Below, in pieces: positions 48,601-59,230 of a stretch of 64,000 nucleotides of DNA. How positions within the stretch are numbered: position 1 is the first letter of the stretch; every line of letters starts with the position of its first letter. The translations under genes and the position numbers were made by a program. The notes beneath the pieces are model-generated. The model saw nothing but the letters and a program-made list of their open reading frames with translations, did not search any database and was not told the origin of the DNA. Origin of the DNA: Periplaneta americana (lineage: Eukaryota > Arthropoda > Insecta > Blattodea > Blattidae); NCBI RefSeq assembly GCF_040183065.1, contig NW_027185501.1:1204001-1268000 (forward strand), read 5' to 3'.

Positions 48601-50080
48601 CGGTTGTCAGCCCACTTTGAGTTATGTGGATATAGAGGGAAAAATTGCATCGGTGTCGGTTAGAGTTCTCGAGTAGCTCAGTGGTTTAGCGTTGGAATGT
48701 TAAACCAAAGTTCCGGGTTCGATACCCGGCTTCGGAACAATTTTTCCCTCGAAATTATTCAAATCAACTTCCCAGGGAATTATATCCGGAAATCTTGATT
48801 TGCATAATACACGTCACTGTTCGTTAACAGAAAACCACAATTTAAGTCACACGGAGTTAGTGTGCACTCGAAGTTGTATGCTTGACGGTTGTCAGCCCTC
48901 TTTGAGGTCTGTGGATATAGAGGGAAAAATTGGATCGGTGTCGGTTAGAGTTCTCGAGTAGCTCAGTGGTAGAGCATTGGAATGTTAAACCAAAGTCCCG
49001 GGTTCGATACCCGGCTTCGGAACAATTTTTCCCTCGAAATTATTCAAATCATCTTTACAGGGAGTTATACCTGAAATCTTGATTTACATATTACACGTCA
49101 CTGTTCGTTAATAGAAAACCACAATTTAATCACACGGAGTTAGTGTGCACTCGAAGTTGGATGCTTGACTGTTGTCAGCCCAATTTGAGGTCTGTGGATA
49201 TAGAGGGAAAAATTGGATCGCCTTGACGGTTGTCAGCCCAATTTGAATTCTGTGGATATGGAGGGAAAAATTGCAACGGTATCGGTTAGAGTTCCCGAGT
49301 AGCTCAGTGGTAGAGCGTTGATACGTGAAACCAAAGGTCCCGGGATCGATACCCGGCCCCGTGGTAGAGCGTTGCTACGTTAAACCAAATGTCCCGTGTT
49401 CGATACCCGGCTCCGGAACAATTTTTCCCTCGAAATTATTCAAATCAACTTTACAGTTAGTTATACCTGAAATCTTGATTTGCATAATACACGTCACTGT
49501 TCGTTAACAGAAAACCACAATTTAAGTCACACCGATTTAGTGTGCACTCGAAGTTGGATGCTTGACGGTAGTCAGCCCACTTTGAGGTCTGTGGATATAG
49601 AGAGAAAAATTGGATCGGTGTCGGTTAGAGTTCCCGAGTAGCTCAGTGGTAGAGCGTTGGTACGTTAAACCAAAGGTCCTGGGTTATATAACCGGCTCCG
49701 GAACAATTTTTCCCTCGAAATTATTCAAATCTACTTTACAGGGAGTTATACCTGGAATTTTGATTTGCATAATACTCGTCACTGTACGTTAACAGAAAAC
49801 CACAATTTAAATCACACGGAGTTATTGTGCACTCGACGTTGGTTGCTTGACGGTTGTCAGCCCACTTTGAGGTCTGTGGATATAGAGGGAAAAATTGGAT
49901 CGGTGTCGGTTAGAGTTCCCGAGTAACTCAGTGGTAGAGCGTTGGTACGTTAAACCAAAGGTCCCGGGTTCGATACCAGGCTCCGGAACAATTTTTCCCT
50001 CGAAATTATTCAAATCAACTTTACAGGCAGTTATACGTGAAATCTTGATTTGCATAATACACTTCACTGTTCGTTAAGAG
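45641..50080 (+). repeat. Higher-order repeat C, copy 2
   Basis: Fifteen units. tRNA-like base 1 lies at 45765, 46050, 46334 (double), 46672, 46959, 47244, 47529, 47814, 48098, 48383, 48667, 48952, 49293 (double with linker duplication), 49632 and 49917. Units 46959, 47244 and 47529 have no partner in copy 1 but match 38489, 38774 and 39059, so copy 1 probably lost them by one unequal exchange. The offset becomes one base larger at 48667, where a linker A run is one base longer. Confidence 0.93.
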
Positions 50081-50459
50081 AAAATCACAATTTAAGTCAC
50101 ACGGAGTTAGGGTGCACTCGAAGTTGGATGCTTGACGGTTGTCAGCCCAATTTGAGGTCTGTGGATATAGAGGGAAAAATTGGATCGGCTTGACGGTTGT
50201 CAGCCCAATTTGAATTCTGTGGATATGGAGGGAAAAATTGCAACGGTATCGGTTAGAGTTCCCGAGTAGCTCAGTGGTAGAGCGTTGGTACGTTAAACCA
50301 AAGGTCCCGGGATCGATACCCGGCCCCGTGGTAGAGCGTTGCTACGTTAAACCTAGGTCCCGGGTTCTATACCCGGCTCCGGAACAATATTTCCCTCGAA
50401 ATTATTCAAATCAACTTTACAGGGAGTTATACGTGAAATCTTGATTTGCATAATACACG
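50081..50459 (+). repeat. Hybrid double unit between repeats C and D
   Basis: One double locus at 50260-50384 with the 58-bp linker duplication. Its first half resembles 53556, while its second half (CCTAGGTCCCGGGTTCTATACC, then AACAATATTTCCC) resembles 45143. It looks like a recombination product of two double-unit types. Confidence 0.8.
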
Positions 50460-53400
50460 TCACTGTTCGTTAACAGAAAACCACAATTTAAGTCACACGG
50501 AGTTAGTGTGCACTCGAAGTTGGATGCTTGACGGTTGTCAGCCCACTTTGAGGTCTGTGGATATAGAAGGAAAAATTGAATCGGTGTCGGTTAGAGTTCC
50601 CGAGTAGCTCAGTGGAAGAGCTTTGGTACGTTAAACCAAAGGTCCCGGGTACGATACCCGGCACCGGAAGAATTTTTCCCTCGAAAATATATTTAAGTCA
50701 ACTTTACAGGGACTTATACCTGAAATGTTGATTTGCATAATACACGTCACTGTTCGTTAACAGAAAACCACAATTTAAGTCACACGGATTTAGTGTACAC
50801 TCGAAGTTCGATGCTTGACGGTTGTCAGCCCACTTTGATGTCTGTGGATATAGAGGGAAAAATTGGATCGATGTCGGTTAGAGTTCAGGAGAAGATCAGT
50901 GGTAGAGATTTGGTACGTTAAACCAAAGGTCCCGGGTTCGATAACCGCCTCCGGAACAATATTTCCCTCGAAATTATTCAAATCAACTTTACAGGGATTT
51001 ATACCTGAAATCTTGATTTGCATAATACACGTCACTGTTCGTTAACAGGAAACCACAATTTAAATCAGACGGAGGTAGTGTGCACTCGAAGTTGGATGCT
51101 TGACTGTTGTCAGCCCACTTTGAAGTCTGTGGATATAGAGGCAATATTGGATCGGTGTCGGTTAGAGTTCCCGAGTAGCTCAGTGGTAGAACGTTGGTAC
51201 GTTAAACCAAAGGTCTCGGGATCGATCCCCGGCCCCGTGGTAGAGCATTGCTACGTTAAACTAAGGTCCCGGGTTCGATACCCGCCTCCGGAACAATTTC
51301 TCCCTCGAAATTATTCAAATCAACTTTACAGGGAGTTATACCTGAAATCTTGATTTGCATAATACACGTCACTGTTCGTTAACAGAAAACCACAATTTAA
51401 GTCACACGGAGTTAGTGTGCACTAGAAGTTGGATGCTTGACGGTTGTCAGCCCACTTTGAGGTCTGTGGATATAGAAGGAAAAATTGAATCGGTGTCGGT
51501 TAGAGTTCCCGAGTAGCTCAGTGGAAGAGCGTTGGTACGTTAAACCAAAGGTCCCGGGTTCGATACCAGGCTCCGGAACAATTTTTCCCTCGAAATTATT
51601 CAAATCAACTTTACAGGGAGTTATACCTGAAATCTTGATTTGCATAACACGCGTCACTGTTCGTTAACAGAAAACCAGAATTTAAGTCACACGGAGTTAG
51701 TGTGCACTCGAAGTTGGATGCTTGACGGTTGTCAGCCCAATTTGAGGTCTGTGGATATCGAGGGAAAATTTGGATCGGTGTCGGATAGAGTTCCCGAGTA
51801 GCTCAGTGGTAGAGCGTTGGTACGTTAAACCAAAGGTCCCGGGTTCGATATCCGGCTCCGGAACAATTTTTCCCTCGAAATTATTCTAATCAACTTTACA
51901 GGGATTTATACCTGAAATCTTGATTTGCATAATGCACGTCACTATTCGTTATCAGAAAACCACAATTTAAGTCACACGGAGTTAGTGTGCACTCGAAGTT
52001 GGATGCTTGACGGTTGTCAGCCCACTTTGAGGTCTGTGGATATAGAGGGAAAAATTGGATCGGTGTCGGTTAGAGTTCCCGAGTAGCTCAGTGGTAGAGC
52101 ATTTGTACGTTAAACCAAAGGTCCCGGGTTCCATACCTGGCCCCGGAACAATTTTTCCCTCGAAATTATTCAAATCAACTTTATAGGGAGTTATACCTGA
52201 ATCTCGATTTGCATAATACACGTCACTGTTCGTTAACAGAAAACCACAATTCAAATCACACGGAGTTAGTGTGCACTCGAAGATGGATGCTTGACGGTTG
52301 TCAGCCCAATTTGAGGTCTGTGGATATAGAGGGAAAAATTGGATCGGTGTCGGTTAGAGTTCCCGAGTAGCTCAGTGGTAGAGCGTTGGTACGTTAAACC
52401 AAAGGTCCCGGGTTCGATACCCGGCTCTGGAACAATTTTTCCCACGAAATTATTCAAATCATCTTTACAGGAGTTATACCTGAAATCTTGATTTGCATAA
52501 TAAACGTCGCTATTCGTTTACAGAAAACCACAATTTAAGTCACACGGAGTTAGTGTGCACTCGGAGTTCGATGCTTGACAGTTTTCAGCCCAATTTGAGG
52601 TCTGTGGATACAGAGGGAAAAATTGGATCGGTGTCGGTTAGAGTTCCCGAGTAGCTCAGTGGTAGAGCGTTGGTACGTTAAACCAAAGGTCCCGGGTTCG
52701 ATATCCTGCTCCGGAACAATTTTTCCCTCGAAATTTTTCAAATCAACTTTACAGGGAGTTATTCCTGAAATCGTGATTTGCATAATACAGGTCACTATTC
52801 GCTAACAGAATACCACAATTTAAGTCACACGGAATTAGTGTGCACTCGAAGTTGGTTGCTTGACGGTTGTCAGCCCACTTTGAGGTCTGTGAATATAGAG
52901 GGAAAAATTGGATCGGTGTTGTTTAGAGTTCCCGAGTAGGTCAGTGGTAGAGCGTTGGACGTTAAACAAAAGGTCCCGGGTTCGATACCCAGCTCCGGAA
53001 CAATTTTTCCCTCGAAATTATTCAAATCAACTTTACAGGGAGTTATACCTGAAATCTTGATTTGCATAATACACGTCACTGTTCGTTAACAGAAAACCAC
53101 AATTTAAGTCACACGGAGTTAGTGTGCACACGAAGTTGTATGCTTGACGGTTGTCAGCCCGCTTTGAGGTCTGTGGATATAGAGGGAAAAATTGGATCGG
53201 TGTCGGTTAGAGTTCTCGAGTAGCTCAGTGGTAGAGCATTGGAATGTTAAACCAAAGTCCCGGGTTCGATACCCGGCTTCGGAACAATTTTTCCCTCGAA
53301 ATTATTCAAATCAACTTTACAGGGAGTTATACCTGAAATCTTGATTTACATATTACACGTCACTGTTCGTTAACAGAAAACCACAATTTAAGTCACACGG

Positions 53401-54438
53401 AGTTAGTGTGCACTCGAAGTTGGATGCTTGACTGTTGTCAGCCCAATTTGAGGTCTGTGGATATAGAGGGAAAAATTGGATCGGCTTGACGGTTGTCAGC
53501 ACAATTTGAATTCTGTGGATATGGAGGGAAAAATTGCAACGGTATCTATTAGAGTTCCCGAGTAGCTCAGAGGTAGAGCGTTGGTACGTTAAACCAAAGG
53601 TCCCGGGATCGATACCCGGCCCCGTGGTAGAGCGTTGCCACGTTAAACCAAATGTCCCGTGTTCGATACCCGGCTCCGGAACAATTTTTCCCTCGAAATT
53701 ATTCAAATCAACTTTACAGTTAGTTATACCTGAAATCTTCATTTGCATAATACACGTCACTGTTCGTTAACAGAAAACCACAATTTAAGTCACACCGATT
53801 TAGTGTGCTCTCGAAGTTGGATGCTTGACGGTTGTCAGCCCACTTTGAGGTCTGTGGATATAGAGGGAAAAATTGGATCGGTGTCGGTTAGAGTTCCCTA
53901 GTAGCTCAGTGGTAGAGCGTTGGTACGTTAATCCAAAGGTCCCGGGTTCGATACCTTGCTCCGGAACAATTTTTCCCTCGAAATTATTCAAATCAATTTT
54001 ATAGGGAGTTTTACCTGAAATCTCGATTTGCATAATACACGTCACCGTTCGTTAACAGAAAACCACAATTTAAATCACACGGAGTTAGTGTGCACTCGAA
54101 GTTGGATGCTTGACGGTTGTCAGCCCAATTTGAGGTCTGTGGATATAGAGGGAAAAATTGGATCGGCTTGACGGTTGTCAGCCCAATTTGAGGTCTGTGG
54201 ATATAGAGGGAAAAATTGCAACGGTATCGGTTAGAGTTCCCGAGTAGGTCAGTGGTAGAGCGTTGATACGTTAAACCAAAGGTCCCGGGATCGATACCCG
54301 GCCCCGTGGTAGAGCGTTGCTACGTTAAACCAAAAGTCCCGTGTTCGATACCCGGCTCCGGAACAATTTTTCCCTCGAAATTATTCAAATCAACTTTACA
54401 GTTAGTTATACCTGAAATCTTGATTTGCATAATACACG
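50460..54438 (+). repeat. Higher-order repeat D, copy 1 (3,979 bp, 13 units)
   Basis: Thirteen units. tRNA-like base 1 lies at 50598, 50885, 51169 (double), 51507, 51792, 52077, 52361, 52645, 52930, 53214, 53556 (double with linker duplication), 53895 and 54238 (double with linker duplication). All but the last recur in order at exactly +3,979 bp. Private markers include GAGGCAATATTGG before 51169, CATAACACGCGTC after 51507, and CATACCTGGCCCCGG in 52077. Confidence 0.95.
53214..53284 (+). tRNA. tRNA-like copy of the U33 subfamily in repeat D
   Basis: Loop ATGTTAA with variable AGTC and an intact T arm. The preceding spacer has GCACACGAAGTTGTATGC. The 57193 partner differs by TGTAGCTCAG in the A box. 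T5 is present in both. Confidence 0.8.
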
Positions 54439-57400
54439 TCACTGTTTGTTAACAGAAAACCACAATTTAAGTCACACGCAGTTAGTGTGCACTCGAAGTT
54501 GGATGCTTGACGGTTGTCAGCCCACTTTGAGGTCTGTGGATATAGAAGGAAAAATTGAATCGGTGTCGGTTAGAGTTCCCGAGTAGCTCAGTGGAAGAGC
54601 TTTGGTACGTTAAACCAAAGGACCTGGGTACGATACCCGGCTCCGGAAGAATTTTTCCCACGAAAATATATTTAAGTCAACTTTACAGGGACTTATACCT
54701 GAAATGTTGATTTGCATAATACACGTCACTGTTCGTTAACAGAAAACCACAATTTAAGTCACACGGAGTTAGTGTACACTCGAAGTTCGATGCTTGACGG
54801 TTGTCAGCCCACTTTGATGTCTGTGGATATAGAGGGAAAAATTGGATCGATGTCGGTTAGAGTTCAGGAGAAGATCAGTGGTAGAGATTTGGTACGTTAA
54901 ACCAAAGGTCCCGGGTTCGATAACCGCCTCCGGAACAATATTTCCCTCGAAATTATTCAAATCAACTTTACAGGGATTTATACCTGAAATCTTGATTTGC
55001 ATAATACACGTCACTGTTCGTTAACAGGAAACCACAATTTAAATCACACGGAGGTAGTGTGCACTCGAAGTTGGATGCTTGACGGTTGTCAGCCCACTTT
55101 GAAGTCTGTGGATATAGAGGCAATATTGGATCGGTGTCGGTTAGAGTTCCCGAGTAGCTCAGTGGTAGAACGTTGGTACGTTAAACCAAAGGTCTCGGGA
55201 TCGATCCCCGGCCCCGTGGTAGAGCATTGCTACGTTAAACTAAGGTCCCGGGTTCGATACCCGCCTCCGGAACAATTTCTCCCTCGAAATTATTCAAATC
55301 AACTTTACAGGGATTTATACCTGAAATCTTGATTTGCATAATACACGTCACTGTTCGTTAACAGAAAACCACAATTTAAGTCACACGGAGTTAGTGTGCA
55401 CTAGAAGTTGGATGCTTGACGGTTGTCAGCCCACTTTGAGGTCTGTGGATATAGAAGGAAAAATTGAATCGGTGTCGGTTAGAGTTCCCGAGTAGCTCAG
55501 TGGAAGAGCGTTGGTACGTTAAACCAAAGGTCCCGGGTTCGATACCAGGCTCCGGAACAATTTTTCCCTCGAAATTATTCAAATCAACTTTACAGGGAGT
55601 TATACCTGAAATCTTGATTTGCATAACACGCGTCACTGTTCGTTAACAGAAAACCAGAATTTAAGTCACACGGAGTTAGTGTGCACTCGAAGTTGGATGC
55701 TTGACGGTTGTCAGCCCAATTTGAGGTCTGTGGATATCGAGGGAAAATTTGGATCGGTGTCGGATAGAGTTCCCGAGTAGCTCAGTGGTAGAGCGTTGGT
55801 ACGTTAAACCAAAGGTCCCGGGTTCGATATCCGGCTCCGGAACAATTTTTCCCTCGAAATTATTCTAATCAACTTTACAGGGATTTATATCTGAAATCTT
55901 GATTTGCATAATGCACGTCACTATTCGTTATCAGAAAACCACAATTTAAGTCACACGGAGTTAGTGTGCACTCGAAGTTGGATGCTTGACGGTTGTCAGC
56001 CCACTTTGAGGTCTGTGGATATAGAGGGAAAAATTGGATCGGTGTCGGTTAGAGTTCCCGAGTAGCTCAGTGGTAGAGCGTTTGTACGTTAAACCAAAGG
56101 TCCCGGGTTCCATACCTGGCCCCGGAACAATTTTTCCCTCGAAATTATTCAAATCAACTTTATAGGGAGTTATACCTGAATCTCGATTTGCATAATACAC
56201 GTCACTGTTCGTTAACAGAAAACCACAATTCAAATCACACGGAGTTAGTGTGCACTCGAAGATGGATGCTTGACGGTTGTCAGCCCAATTTGAGGTCTGT
56301 GGATATAGAGGGAAAAATTGGATCGGTGTCGGTTAGAGTTCCCGAGTAGCTCAGTGGTAGAGCGTTGGTACGTTAAACCAAAGGTCCCGGGTTCGATACC
56401 CGGCTCTGGAACAATTTTTCCCACGAAATTATTCAAATCATCTTTACAGGAGTTATACCTGAAATCTTGATTTGCATAATAAACGTCGCTATTCGTTTAC
56501 AGAAAACCACAATTTAAGTCACACGGAGTTAGTGTGCACTCGGAGTTCGATGCTTGACGGTTTTCAGCCCAATTTGAGGTCTGTGGATACAGAGGGAAAA
56601 ATTGGATCGGTGTCGGTTAGAGTCACCGAGTAGCTCAGTGGTAGAGCGTTGGTACGTTAAACCAAAGGTCCCGGGTTCGATATCCGGCTCCGGAACAATT
56701 TTACCCTCGAAATTTTTCAAATCCTCTTTACAGGGAGTTATTCCTGAAATCGTGATTTGCATAATACAGGTCACTATTCGCTAACAGAATACCACAATTT
56801 AAGTCACACGGAGTTAGTGTGCACTCGAAGTTGGTTGCTTGACGGTTGTCAGCCCACTTTGAGGTCTGTGAATATAGAGGGAAAAATTGGATCGGTGTTG
56901 TTTAGAGTTCCCGAGTAGGTCAGTGGTAGAGCGTTGGACGTTACACAAAAGGTCCCGGGTTCGATACCCAGCTCCGGAACAATTTTTCCCTGGAAATTAT
57001 TCAAATCAACTTTACAGGGAGTTATACCTGAAATCTTGATTTGCATAATACACGTCACTGTTCGTTAACAGAAAACCACAATTTAAGTCACACGGAGTTA
57101 GTGTGCACACGAAGTTGTATGCTTGACGGTTGTCAGCCCGCTTTGAGGTCTGTGGATATAGAGGGAAAAATTGGATCGGTGTCGGTTAGAGTTCTCGTGT
57201 AGCTCAGTGGTAGAGCATTGGAATGTTAAACCAAAGTCCCGGGTTCGATACCCGGCTTCGGAACAATTTTTCCCTCGAAATTATTCAAATCAACTTTACA
57301 GGGAGTTATACCTGAAATCTTGATTTACATATTACACGTCACTGTTCGTTAACAGAAAACCACAATTTAAGTCACACGGAGTTAGTGTGCACTCGAAGTT

Positions 57401-58120
57401 GGATGCTTGACTGTTGTCAGCCCAATTTGAGGTCTGTGGATATAGAGGGAAAAATTGGATCGGCTTGACGGTTGTCAGCACAATTTGAATTCTGTGGATA
57501 TGGAGGGAAAAATTGCAACGGTATCTATTAGAGTTCCCGAGTAGCTCAGAGGTAGAGCGTTGGTACGTTAAACCAAAGGTCCCGGGATCGATACCCGGCC
57601 CCGTGATAGAGCGTTGCCACGTTAAACCAAATGTCCCGTGTTCGATACCCGGCTCCGGAACAATTTTTCCCTCGAAATTATTCAAATCAACTTTACAGTT
57701 AGTTATACCTGAAATCTTGATTTGCATAATACACGTCACTGTTCGTTAACAGAAAACCACAATTTAAGTCACACCGATTTAGTGTGCACTCGAAGTTGGA
57801 TGCTTGACGGTTGTCAGCCCACTTTGAGGTCTGTGGATATAGAGGGAAAAATTGGATCGGTGTCGGTTAGAGTTCCCTAGTAGCTCAGTGGTAGAGCGTT
57901 GGTACGTTAATCCAAAGGTCCCGGGTTCGATACCTTGCTCCGGAACAATTTTTCCCTCGAAATTATTCAAATCAATTTTATAGGGAGTTTTACCTGAAAT
58001 CTCGATTTGCATAATACACGTCACCGTTCGTTAACAGAAAACCACAATTTAAATCACACGGAGTTAGTGTGCACTCGAAGTTGGATGCTTGACGGTTGTC
58101 AGCCCAATTTGAGGTCTGTG
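54439..58120 (+). repeat. Higher-order repeat D, copy 2
   Basis: Twelve units. tRNA-like base 1 lies at 54577, 54864, 55148 (double), 55486, 55771, 56056, 56340, 56624, 56909, 57193, 57535 (double with linker duplication) and 57874, each 3,979 bp after its partner. Differences are single scattered bases. After 57874 the order changes, and the next unit (58159) belongs to the type seen at 40881. Confidence 0.95.
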
Positions 58121-59230
58121 GATATAGAGGGAAAAATAGGATCGGTGTCGGTTAGAGTTCCCGAGTAGCTCAGTGGTAGAGCGTTGGTACGTTAAACCAA
58201 AGGTCCCGGGTTCGATACCTGGCTCCGGAACAATTTTTCCCACGAAATTATTCAAATCATCTTTACAGGAGTTATACCTGAAATCTTGATTTGCATAATA
58301 CACGTTGCTGTTCGTTTACTGAAAACCACAATTTAAGTCACACGGAGTTAGTGTGCACTCGATGTTCGATGCTTGACGGTTGTCAGCCCAATTTGAGGTC
58401 TGTGGTTATAGAGGGAAAAATTGGATCGGTGTCGGTTAGAGTTCCCGAGTAGCTCAGTGGTAGAGCGTTGGTACGTTAAACCAAAAGTCCCGGGTTCGAT
58501 ATCCGGCTCCGGAACAATTTTTCCCTCGAAATTTTTCAAATCCTCTTTACAGGGAGTTATTCCTGAAATCTAGATTTGCATAATACACGTCACTGTTCGC
58601 TAACAGAATACCACAATTTAAGTCACACGGAGTTAGTGTGCACTCGAAGTTGGATGCTTGACGGTTGTCAGCCCACTTTGTGGTCTGTGAATATAGAGGG
58701 AAAAATTGGATCGATGTTGTTTAGAGTTCCCGAGTAGGTCAGTGGAAGAGCGTTGGACGTTAAACCAAAAGTCCCGGGTTCGATACCCGGCTCCGGAACA
58801 ATTTTTCCCTCGAAATTATTCAAATCAACTTTACAGGGAGTTATACCTGAAATCTTGATTTGCATAATACAAGTCACTGGTCGTTAACAGAAAACTACAA
58901 TTTAAGTCACACGGAGTTAGTGTGCACTCGAAGTTGGATGCTTGACGGTTGTCAGCCCACTTTGAGTTATGTGGATATAGAGGGAAAATTTGGATCGGTG
59001 TCGGTTAGAGTTCTCGAGTAGCTCAGTGGTATAGCGTTGGAATGTTAAACCAAAGTTCCGGGTTCGATACCCGGCTTCGGAACAATTTTTCCCTCGAAAT
59101 TATTCAAATCAACTTTACAGGGAGTTATATCTGAAATCTTGATTTGCATATTACACGTCACTGTTCGTTAACAGAAAACCACAATTTAAGTCACACGGAG
59201 ATAGTGTGCACTCGAAGTTGGATGCTTGAC
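58121..59230 (+). repeat. Four units resembling part of repeat C
   Basis: tRNA-like base 1 lies at 58159, 58443, 58728 and 59012. They follow the same order as 40881, 41165, 41450 and 41733 (offset about 17,278 bp) and as 47814 to 48667, sharing the CACGTTGCTGTTCGTTTAC spacer and the missing-base and U33 types. Confidence 0.88.
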
